From Paenibacillus bovis (GTDB lineage Bacteria > Bacillota > Bacilli > Bacillales > Bacillaceae_C): 64,000 bases of DNA. The stretch spans positions 1-64,000 of the forward strand of contig VEFU01000012.1 in assembly GCA_007679095.1 (NCBI GenBank), read 5' to 3'. The notes below the pieces were generated by a model, which was not told where the DNA came from, did no database searches, and saw only the letters and a program-made list of their open reading frames with translations. Positions 49,481 through 57,464 of this stretch are shown piece after piece. The position numbers and the translations under genes were made by a program. Position 1 is the stretch's first letter, and each line of letters opens with the position of its first letter.

Positions 49481-50338
49481 CTAATCCTTAATTCCCGAAG
49501 TCGACATAGTCTCAATTACTCTACTCTGAGAAATAATAAAGAATGTTAACGGTACAATCATCATAAATAAAGCAATTGCTGATGCTGCACCTGCACGAGC
49601 AAATCCAGTGGCAACAATTTGTTGTAATGCACTAGGTAAGGTCTTTAAAGCTTCGTCATAAATAAATGTGCCTCCATTCATATTCCATAATGCTTGGAAT
49701 GAAAAGATTAATAGAGTTAACCATGCTGGTTTAACAAGTGGCATTGCGATTTTCATAAAGATAGTAAATTCATTTGCACCATCTAATCGTGCAGATTCCA
49801 ACAATGAAACAGGAATTTGTTCCATAAACTGCTTCATTAAAAATAAACCTAGAGGTGCTGCAATAGCTGGCACAATTAATGCCCAATATGTATCAATCCA
49901 ACCTAATCTTGAAATAATTAGGTAGTTTGGAATAGCCGTAACATGTGGCGAAAACATTAGTGCCATAATGACCATATTGAAGAAAATTTTCTGCCCCGGA
50001 AATTTATGTTTGGCAAGGGCATAGGCAGCTAAAGATGCAACAATTAAATGAAATCCTGATCCAACTATTGTTATAAAAAATGTATTAAAAATATATCGAG
50101 TAAAAGGAACCCAGGATGCGTTCATAAGAGTGAATAAATCACGAATATTATCTAGCGTTGGATTTCTAACAAAGAACTTTGGAGGAAATTGGAAGAGTTC
50201 CTCCAAAGGCTTGAAAGCATTATTAATTGCATATACCAATGGCAACGACATAAATGTTGCAAATGCTAACAAAATTAAAATATTCGTAAAATCTCCTGAA
50301 ATTGAGCGGTTGGGAGTGCGACGTTTTAGCTTCCACAT
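49481..50338 (-). CDS. CUT1 ABC transporter permease (MalG-like)
   Basis: About 285 residues with six membrane helices, EAA loop (LESARLDGA) near residue 190 and ending ETMSTSGIKD. The ATG at 50338 begins one base after the partner permease's stop, so the two are coupled. It belongs with the large fused binding protein gene upstream. Confidence 0.9.
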   Translation of the reverse strand: MWKLKRRTPNRSISGDFTNILILLAFATFMSLPLVYAINNAFKPLEELFQFPPKFFVRNPTLDNIRDLFTLMNASWVPFTRYIFNTFFITIVGSGFHLIVASLAAYALAKHKFPGQKIFFNMVIMALMFSPHVTAIPNYLIISRLGWIDTYWALIVPAIAAPLGLFLMKQFMEQIPVSLLESARLDGANEFTIFMKIAMPLVKPAWLTLLIFSFQALWNMNGGTFIYDEALKTLPSALQQIVATGFARAGAASAIALFMMIVPLTFFIISQSRVIETMSTSGIKD

Positions 50339-50339
50339 T

Positions 50340-51332
50340 CTATGTTCCAACCTTTCTTAATATTTTCTGGATAAATATATTAGCTCCTACCATTACTAGG
50401 AATAGCATTGTGGCAATTGCTGAAGCATAGCCCATTTCAAATCGGATTGTCCCATAGTCCACTAAATGTGATACAACTGTATGTGCTGCATAGTCTGTAG
50501 ATGGAAAACCAGCTAATGGAACAATAACATCATGAATTGCAAATGATGCTGTTATTGTCATAATTGCTCCAAACATTAATTGTGGCTTCATTTGTGGAAG
50601 TGTAATAAACCATAATTCTTGCCATCGATTACTAATTCCCTCAACATATCCAGCTTCGAATAAGTTTTTATCAAGTGTTTGGAAGCCTGCAATAAATGCA
50701 AGGAAGCCAGCTCCAATGCTCGTCCAAAGAATAACAATTATTAATACAGCCATCATATATTTGGGATTTGTGAGCCATTGATATGGCTCTGTAATTATAC
50801 CTAGTTCCATTAGGAAACCATTGATGTAGCCATATTGATCACCACTAAAAATAATCCCCCAAATGACAAAAACCTGTCCGGATAGTGATGGTGCATAAAA
50901 GATTACAACAAGAATTGCTCTTACTCTTCGTGGCAATTCATTAATAAACCAGGCGAACAAAAAGGAAGCTAAATAACCTATTGGTCCTGTAATCAATGCA
51001 AAAATAAATGTTATTTTTATAGACTTTAAAAATAATTCATCCGCTACAAAAAGATTCAAGTAATTTTGCCAGCCAATAAATTTGGGTACTTCCAAAATGT
51101 TATAGTATGTGAAGCTTAAACCCACTGATATCAATACGGGCAAAACATAAAATGTTAAGAAAATAATTGCAAATGGGGCTATGAAATAATAGGACGTTTT
51201 ATTACGTTTAATTTCTCTACCCAAAATTTGTATTTTTCCCTTTAACTTAGCGAATCGATTTGGTTTGGTTTCGTTAGTAGGCATACCACTATTCGGCATT
51301 ACTTCTTCCTTATTCGCTTTCTCTATAATCAC
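50340..51332 (-). CDS. CUT1 ABC transporter permease (MalF-like)
   Basis: 330 residues: a ~45-residue hydrophilic N-terminus, then six membrane helices and an EAA-type loop (FEAGYVEGI) near 225 that is degenerate at the usual IDGA. GTG start with GAGGGG upstream; an ATG 11 codons later with AAGGAAG is also possible. It follows the fused binding protein gene by 15 bases. Confidence 0.87.
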   Translation of the reverse strand: MIIEKANKEEVMPNSGMPTNETKPNRFAKLKGKIQILGREIKRNKTSYYFIAPFAIIFLTFYVLPVLISVGLSFTYYNILEVPKFIGWQNYLNLFVADELFLKSIKITFIFALITGPIGYLASFLFAWFINELPRRVRAILVVIFYAPSLSGQVFVIWGIIFSGDQYGYINGFLMELGIITEPYQWLTNPKYMMAVLIIVILWTSIGAGFLAFIAGFQTLDKNLFEAGYVEGISNRWQELWFITLPQMKPQLMFGAIMTITASFAIHDVIVPLAGFPSTDYAAHTVVSHLVDYGTIRFEMGYASAIATMLFLVMVGANIFIQKILRKVGT

Positions 51333-51347
51333 CTACTTCACCCCTCT

Positions 51348-54266
51348 TTAGTCCGCAGTTTCTAACCCAAATTCTTTCCTTTTATTTGTAATCTCTAAAT
51401 CAATAGTGACGGAATAATCAAGAATCGTTTCCCTTGGATCATCTAAGTCGTTATACACTTTTCTAAATGCATTTTCTATATGTCGTGGCATGAAATACCC
51501 CCCAGGTACCTCGGGGTTTCCTTGTACCCATTCCCATTGTTCTTGTAAGTTTCGATGCACTTTTGAAGTCCAACCTAAAAGTTCAACTGCTTCTTTATTA
51601 GCAGTAGCATATCTAGCTGCAACACCGATTATACTTTCTAATTCAGATCCGAACTTTGCCTGAATATCCGCAGACGTCCACCATTTCAAGAATTCCCATG
51701 CTTCCTCTTTCTTATCTGAATTCTTCATAATAATACTTGCTAATCCAGAGCTACTAACAGATTTATCAATTGTTCCATTTGCCTTTTTAGTACCTGGCAC
51801 CGGTACCATTTCCCACAAACCCTTTAATTCAGGTGCAAACACAGATAAGTAGTTATATGTTGAGTAGTCTGCAATTCCGATTGGCATTTCACCAGTTCTA
51901 AATCTATTTGCAAAGTCATAAAGCACCGGTATCGAATAATTCACGTATAATGAAGTCCAATCTAAAAATGCTTGAATAGCTCCTTCTTCATTTACTGCGG
52001 TCGATATCCCATTCCCGTTATATAGTTTACCTCCATTCTGATATAGGAACATTGTATAAGAACTTAAAGTAGATTCAGTTCCTCCTACAGATCCTGTCCC
52101 AGTTACCCCATTAATCGGTATGCCAATATTCATATTACTCTTTTGAATTTTTGGCATAATATCATATAATTCATCCCATGTATTCGGAGGAGATATTCCC
52201 ATTTCTTCAAAAATATCTTTGCGATAGAACATCATTGGAAATGTTTGTGTTTCTGGGAGTGCAAATACACCTCCATTAAACTCAAAAGGAACCAAGGCAC
52301 TTTCATCAAATCTATCAGCAACTATTTCAAAGTCAGGAAACTGACTAACATCTACAACAGCATTTCTTATCGCATAGTTTACTGGATCTCCAATCCCTAC
52401 CTCTAACGCTACATCTGGTCCTTCACCTGCTAATGTTGCAGGTAACAAAGTTCCAGCGTCTACAATTTGGACATTTACATTTATATCTGAATAAGGTTCA
52501 AATTCATTTTCGATTAATGAATTTATAATCAATCCATAATCCCTACTTCCTACCCAAACAGTTATAGCATCTTCCGAAGTAGAGCCAACTGCAGAGTAAT
52601 CTTCTGTAAAGGATGCGAAAAATGATTTTATTGCAAAAATAGTATTTTTGAAAAAGCCTGCCTTCGCTTTAGGAACATCAAGATTCTTCGATTTAATAAA
52701 TAAATAATCAAGTTGTAATGGTTGTTCCTGCATTTCAAGTACCCAAGCTCCTAAAGATGATAAATTCATTTGGAATGAAGACCATCTTTCTGGGATTGAC
52801 TCTACATCTTCATACATCTGATTTAACTGTACGATTAATGTTTCTAATACGGCTGTAGAAACACCTCTTTTACCAGTATCTTTGATTAACTTCTCTGTTA
52901 CTTCTTCAAGTGCATATTTTTGTTCATTAAGAATTTCTAATACATCCGGTATTTTCTTATCTAACTGGTAATCTCGGAAAATATCAGGAGTACTTCCAAT
53001 TATCATTAGCATTTGTCGATATGCGTAGTTTAATTGGTATAAACTTTCTTCTACATCATTTATAATTTCAGCGGTATCCCCTAAAGAAACTTCTAATGTG
53101 ATTTCGTGTTCTCCTTTTTCTAAGTAAAACAAGTAAGGGTTTTTACCTCCGAAAGCATCAGATTGCCATGAACTATCATAGTTAAATTTTAAGTTTTGCA
53201 TTTCTTTAAATGGAATTTCACCATCAATTTTTAAAGTTCTACTAACAAAACGTCCACTTTTAAAGTTTTGCCAGAACTTTACTCCCAATTCGTATAAACC
53301 ACTTTCTGGAACTTTTATCTTCCATGTAATCCATTGTCCAACATTTTTCCATGAATCCCCACCAATTGTATTAAGTCTTATTTTTGAAGCATGACTAGGT
53401 TCTGTGGCTGGTGAAGAACGGTCATATGTTGGATATAACATTGAGTCAGATTTTAACGATGCATTTTCAGCTTGAATTTTTATTACATCATCCAATTTAA
53501 CTTGTTTGTAACCTTTTGTTTCATATTCTTTCAGCTTCTCCTCATATGTTGGAATAACATCGGCTTGTTCAAAAGTAATTGTATGGATTAACATCATATC
53601 CTGTACTGATTCTAGCTCTATAGAGTTAATTCCCTTTTCCAAATAAAATAGATAAGGTTCATTATGATAACCCATATAATCTTTTAAATACGTAGTTTTC
53701 CATATCGGTTGCTCTTTTGATGAAGGACGTTTATCGTTCCCATTTTCATCACGAGTGATCTCCGACTTTTTTGTCCAAATCCTGGTAAATGGTAGATATT
53801 TTGCTCCATCGAATGGTACTTCCCCATTAATCTTTAATTCTCTTTCAATTGTCATCCCTTTACCTTCAATAGGATAATAGTCAAATTTAATATTATATAA
53901 TCCTGCCTCTGGAATATTGACTTCCCATTGAATAAAACCTTCTTCATCACTATAAATAGCTGTACCTACTTTACCTTCATAATCTTTATATTCTTTCGGT
54001 ACAGGGAAAGCATCCGAATATTCTGCTGCTGAAATCTCAATCGTTTGATTTGGCCTCTTTTTATTTTTATGTGTATCTAGATAGTCATCGTAGGTGATTT
54101 TCAATGTTGTATTTTGGACTAATTCGTCGATTGATAGATTATTTGATTGATTAACACTATCGTCCTCTCTACTTTCTTGGGCATTAGAATATGGTACTTC
54201 AATAACAATTGATGCTACCAGTAGTAAAAGAGATAGAAATACAAATACAACTTTTGACTTAATCAT
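51348..54266 (-). CDS. Giant binding protein fused to CBM-like domains
   Basis: About 972 residues. The N-terminal signal (about 1-29) ends in SNAQES and has no lipobox Cys. Two beta-sandwich modules follow (about 70-255 and 265-415), each with a GLY-x-KFxYY/GVKFWQ core and the pair EPYLFYLEKGINSIELE / NPYLFYLEKGEHEITLE, resembling carbohydrate-binding jelly rolls. A helical linker (about 415-560) leads to a full CUT1 binding protein (about 575-965) with ITVWVG, FYRKDIFEEMG and EAWEFLKWWTS. The ATG at 54266 follows AAGG. It heads the 54266-34780 operon. How it stays on the cell without a lipid is unclear: an uncleaved signal, or binding through its own modules. Confidence 0.83.
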   Translation of the reverse strand: MIKSKVVFVFLSLLLLVASIVIEVPYSNAQESREDDSVNQSNNLSIDELVQNTTLKITYDDYLDTHKNKKRPNQTIEISAAEYSDAFPVPKEYKDYEGKVGTAIYSDEEGFIQWEVNIPEAGLYNIKFDYYPIEGKGMTIERELKINGEVPFDGAKYLPFTRIWTKKSEITRDENGNDKRPSSKEQPIWKTTYLKDYMGYHNEPYLFYLEKGINSIELESVQDMMLIHTITFEQADVIPTYEEKLKEYETKGYKQVKLDDVIKIQAENASLKSDSMLYPTYDRSSPATEPSHASKIRLNTIGGDSWKNVGQWITWKIKVPESGLYELGVKFWQNFKSGRFVSRTLKIDGEIPFKEMQNLKFNYDSSWQSDAFGGKNPYLFYLEKGEHEITLEVSLGDTAEIINDVEESLYQLNYAYRQMLMIIGSTPDIFRDYQLDKKIPDVLEILNEQKYALEEVTEKLIKDTGKRGVSTAVLETLIVQLNQMYEDVESIPERWSSFQMNLSSLGAWVLEMQEQPLQLDYLFIKSKNLDVPKAKAGFFKNTIFAIKSFFASFTEDYSAVGSTSEDAITVWVGSRDYGLIINSLIENEFEPYSDINVNVQIVDAGTLLPATLAGEGPDVALEVGIGDPVNYAIRNAVVDVSQFPDFEIVADRFDESALVPFEFNGGVFALPETQTFPMMFYRKDIFEEMGISPPNTWDELYDIMPKIQKSNMNIGIPINGVTGTGSVGGTESTLSSYTMFLYQNGGKLYNGNGISTAVNEEGAIQAFLDWTSLYVNYSIPVLYDFANRFRTGEMPIGIADYSTYNYLSVFAPELKGLWEMVPVPGTKKANGTIDKSVSSSGLASIIMKNSDKKEEAWEFLKWWTSADIQAKFGSELESIIGVAARYATANKEAVELLGWTSKVHRNLQEQWEWVQGNPEVPGGYFMPRHIENAFRKVYNDLDDPRETILDYSVTIDLEITNKRKEFGLETAD

Positions 54267-54305
54267 CAAAGACTACCTTCTTTCTGAAAAATTCTTCACT
54301 TTTTA

Positions 54306-54406
54306 TTGGTACCGGTACCAACCTTCATAACAATTATTTGAAACCGCTACCATTTATAGCATAAAAAAATACCGTTTATTCAGATTCGCATTTGAAACCG
54401 GTACCA
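54306..54406. promoter_or_regulatory. Three CCGG-centred operator-like sites before the long operon
   Basis: TTGGTACCGGTACCAA (54306-54321) is a perfect 16-base palindrome. TGAAACCGCTACCA (54339-54352) and TGAAACCGGTACCA (54393-54406) follow. They lie 40-140 bases before the fused binding protein. The next 310 bases (54407-54716) show no gene. The LacI at 33650-34678 is the likely binder. Confidence 0.7.
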
Positions 54407-54716
54407 TTCAATAAATAAAATATACTTTTCTTAATTTTCAAAGTCAACCTTTTTGTGAAAATTTTTCCTTTTATTTCATTTACATAATTCGACATTTCTA
54501 GCAAATCCCAATTAACTAAAAGGTACTTTCCTCCTACAACCATCCTATTGACCCCACTAATTGGAAGTTATAGAATTATTTTGTAAAGTATTAATCTATG
54601 AATTGCTTGAATATTACTCTGAGTCAGGTCCTAGTGTTTTTTCATACTTTTTTTGCATCGGACCCTTGTTGATAGGGGGTGAGCATTTTAATGAAAGAAG
54701 ATTTAGTTTCACATTT

Positions 54717-54773
54717 TGAAACCGATTCCAAAAAATATTTAAGTTTTTTTCACGAATAATGGTACCGGTTTCA
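54717..54773. promoter_or_regulatory. Two operator-like sites before the secreted GH43
   Basis: TGAAACCGATTCCA (54717-54730) and TGGTACCGGTTTCA (54760-54773, the reverse complement of the consensus) precede the GTG start at 54803 by 30-86 bases. With the three sites on the other side they control a divergent promoter region, so the operon and the extracellular enzyme are probably induced together. Confidence 0.68.
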
Positions 54774-54802
54774 TAAAAACATTGTAATTGGAGGAATGTA
54801 TA

Positions 54803-57331
54803 GTGTTGAAAAAATACGGACTGTTATTACTAACCACAATTCTTTTAATCGTTCCTGTCTATCAATCATTAGGTATCACTTTAGCAGCTTCTACTTCTAT
54901 TTATGATGATTTTACAGAGGAAGAACTTGCAGATAATGATTACATTATCTACATGGTAAACGCTGGTGATCCAAGCCCTGACACGTTAGAGGGAAATGAT
55001 AAATTAGGATTATTTACTAGTAAAACTGACCAAATGTATGGAACAGATGCAGTTACAGGAAAAAAATGGGGATTAGTAACAGAAACAACAGCACCTTCTG
55101 TAAGAGATGAGACTAATAAATATGGTTCCTTACGATATTATAATGGACCACAAATACGTGATAAAGCAATAGAATATAAGTTTGAATTACCTGTAGGCGA
55201 GTATGATGTTGCAATCGGATTCAAGAATCCTTGGAGTGGTCGAAGTGTCAATATTTTACTAAATGATGAAAATGTTTCTATAGGCGACTACGACATAGGC
55301 AGTTATAATGCAGAAAAGGAGTTCGTTTACCGCCAGTTCTCGGTTACAAATGGGGAATTAACAGTTCGAATTCAAGGACCAGCAACTGCCGAACTTACAA
55401 ACCACAATGACCCCTTGGTAAATTATATTATCGTGAAGAAGAATGTAATTATACCAATTACAGATTTAGAAGCAGTAATCGCAGATGCACAAATTGAAGC
55501 AGATAAGAATGACTACTATACTACTTCTAGTATAGAAAACCTTGCAATGGCGATTGATGTGGGTCAGGAACTTGTAGATAGCGTTCTCATCGATGGAGTT
55601 GATGTGAGAACCATTCAAAATGAAATATTCACAACTATACAAAATATCACTACTGCAGTAAATCAACTTGCAGTGAAAGAAGATATCGGCATTGGAGTAA
55701 TGCCATTTGTCACCTCGGAAAATGCAAAATTTATAACCAATGCGCACATCCAATGGAGTGAAGTAACTGATACGAAAGTCTATGTACTGTATCGTTCTGA
55801 CAATCCTAGTGGTAAGTATAAAGAAGTGTACCGAGGTACTGCGACTATGTTTGGTGACTATGATTTGAAAAAAAATAGAACATTCCATTATAAAATTCGC
55901 GCAATTGAAGCAAATGGTAGATATGTTGAGTCAGAACCAATAGAATTTAAAACATTTAAAATGCCGAAAAATGTTGGTGTTTTCCATAACAATGAAGAAG
56001 GTGGATTCCAAGGAGATCTAGGTCCAGGCGGAATTAAATATGGAGACACCTACTACAGCTATCGTCAGGAAAATGACGGTAATGGATTTAAACAAATAAA
56101 CTTGTATACATCACCTGATGGTTATAATTGGACATTTGATAAAGTTGTAATGGATCGAAATTCACATCCAGATTTGGCAGCTAGCAAGCTAGAATCTGGT
56201 AAAGTATTTTTTAACCCGAATACAGAAGAAGTCGTCGGATGGTACCATTATGAGAATAATAAAGATTATACACTTGCCAGAGCTGCAGTAGCATCTGGTA
56301 AACCAGGTGAAGAGTGGACATTTCATGGCAGCTTTAGACCAAATGGCAATGAATCCCGTGATATAACTTATTTCATTGATGATGATGGTACAGGTTACAT
56401 TATGTCAGCTTCAAACAATAACGCCGATTTTACTTTATATGAATTAAAGGATAATCACTATGAGATTGAAAGGGAAATTACAACCTTATTTAAAGGCCAA
56501 CATCGTGAAGGTCCTGGGTTTTTGAAAAAAGATGATTACTATTATATCTTTACTTCTGAAGCAGCAGGTTGGTATCCATCCAAGGGCGGTTATGCATCAG
56601 CACCTTCCATGGACGGACCTTGGACTGAATTGCGATTTACTGGTAATAATTCCACATTTAGTGCACAGTCTGGATATACTTTTGAAGTGTCCGGATCAGA
56701 AACAACATCATATTTTATGAATGCATATAGATGGCAACACGGTTGGGCAGAAAAGCCCGGTGGTGCAGGTGATCGCTGGTTCTCGATTTCTTTGCACAAT
56801 GGTTATGCTTTCTATGATTACTTTGAAAAAATTCTTATCGATTATCAAACTGGTTATTCAATTGGTGTTCAGCATGGAGAACTTTTGTCACAAGGAAAAC
56901 CTGCATATGCAACAGATGAGCAAGAAGGTGCAGAAGCTACTAAGGCAAATGACGGGAATTATCAAACAAGCTGGGTATCTGAAAATGCCACTTGGCCAAA
57001 ATCGTGGACCATTGATTTAGAAGATATCTTTGATCTACGTAATATCCAAATTTCTTGGTACTTGCATAAAGGTTCAGAAGGTACCCACTTGTACGAAATT
57101 GAAACAAGTCTTGATGGTGAAAATTTCGAATTAGCATTAGATCGAACAGACAATAAAAACTACGGTTTCACCTCTGATGCCTTGGAAGGTGAAGCAAGAT
57201 ATGTCAGAATTAACTTAATCGATGCAAAGCTTCACAACAATCCGAATAACTGGTATACACCACAACTATCTGAAGTGAAAATCTTCGGTCACGAGCTAGA
57301 AGCACCAAAAGGAAACAAACATAAACGCTGA
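54803..57331 (+). CDS. Secreted multidomain GH43 with CBM-like domains
   Basis: About 842 residues from a GTG 8 bases after GGAGG (a TTG 15 bases earlier overlaps the ribosome site). A signal peptide (1-30) is followed by a malectin-like beta domain (about 35-215), a helical FIVAR-like hairpin (about 220-295), an FN3-like module (about 300-390), a GH43 propeller (about 395-690) and a C-terminal F5/8C (CBM32-type) domain (about 700-835). The propeller has GKVFFNPNTEEVVGW, REGPGFLKKDDYYY and AQSGYTFEV, echoing the Glu-Glu-Gln set of the 40177 enzyme, so galactan-type activity of subfamily 24/34 is likely. It should start polymer breakdown outside the cell. Confidence 0.8.
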   Translation: MLKKYGLLLLTTILLIVPVYQSLGITLAASTSIYDDFTEEELADNDYIIYMVNAGDPSPDTLEGNDKLGLFTSKTDQMYGTDAVTGKKWGLVTETTAPSVRDETNKYGSLRYYNGPQIRDKAIEYKFELPVGEYDVAIGFKNPWSGRSVNILLNDENVSIGDYDIGSYNAEKEFVYRQFSVTNGELTVRIQGPATAELTNHNDPLVNYIIVKKNVIIPITDLEAVIADAQIEADKNDYYTTSSIENLAMAIDVGQELVDSVLIDGVDVRTIQNEIFTTIQNITTAVNQLAVKEDIGIGVMPFVTSENAKFITNAHIQWSEVTDTKVYVLYRSDNPSGKYKEVYRGTATMFGDYDLKKNRTFHYKIRAIEANGRYVESEPIEFKTFKMPKNVGVFHNNEEGGFQGDLGPGGIKYGDTYYSYRQENDGNGFKQINLYTSPDGYNWTFDKVVMDRNSHPDLAASKLESGKVFFNPNTEEVVGWYHYENNKDYTLARAAVASGKPGEEWTFHGSFRPNGNESRDITYFIDDDGTGYIMSASNNNADFTLYELKDNHYEIEREITTLFKGQHREGPGFLKKDDYYYIFTSEAAGWYPSKGGYASAPSMDGPWTELRFTGNNSTFSAQSGYTFEVSGSETTSYFMNAYRWQHGWAEKPGGAGDRWFSISLHNGYAFYDYFEKILIDYQTGYSIGVQHGELLSQGKPAYATDEQEGAEATKANDGNYQTSWVSENATWPKSWTIDLEDIFDLRNIQISWYLHKGSEGTHLYEIETSLDGENFELALDRTDNKNYGFTSDALEGEARYVRINLIDAKLHNNPNNWYTPQLSEVKIFGHELEAPKGNKHKR

Positions 57332-57354
57332 TTATAATTAATGCTATACACAAG

Positions 57355-57393
57355 GAAAGAGCCTTTATAACTATAATGTCTGGCTCTTTCTTT
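57355..57393 (+). terminator. Rho-independent terminator after the secreted GH43
   Basis: GGAAAGAGCC pairs with GGCTCTTTC around an 18-base loop, followed by TTT. It ends 24-62 bases past the plus-strand stop and also lies past the convergent 57465 stop, so it may serve both. Confidence 0.82.
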
Positions 57394-57464
57394 ACCAATG
57401 ATTAGTTAAGTTATCCCATATTGCACTAAAACCTTAAAAGAAGCAACTAAGCATGTAGGAATAA

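Noticed and set aside
54691-54759. A 22-codon ATG frame with a GGGGGTGAG site upstream, in the divergent promoter gap
   Set aside because: It overlaps operator-like sites and ends just before the GH43 operators; low-complexity, Phe/Lys-rich end. Could be a leader peptide but nothing supports translation.
55466-55888. 140-codon minus-strand frame within the secreted GH43 gene
   Set aside because: Antisense shadow of a real gene; composition rich in Ile, Cys and His with no domain pattern.
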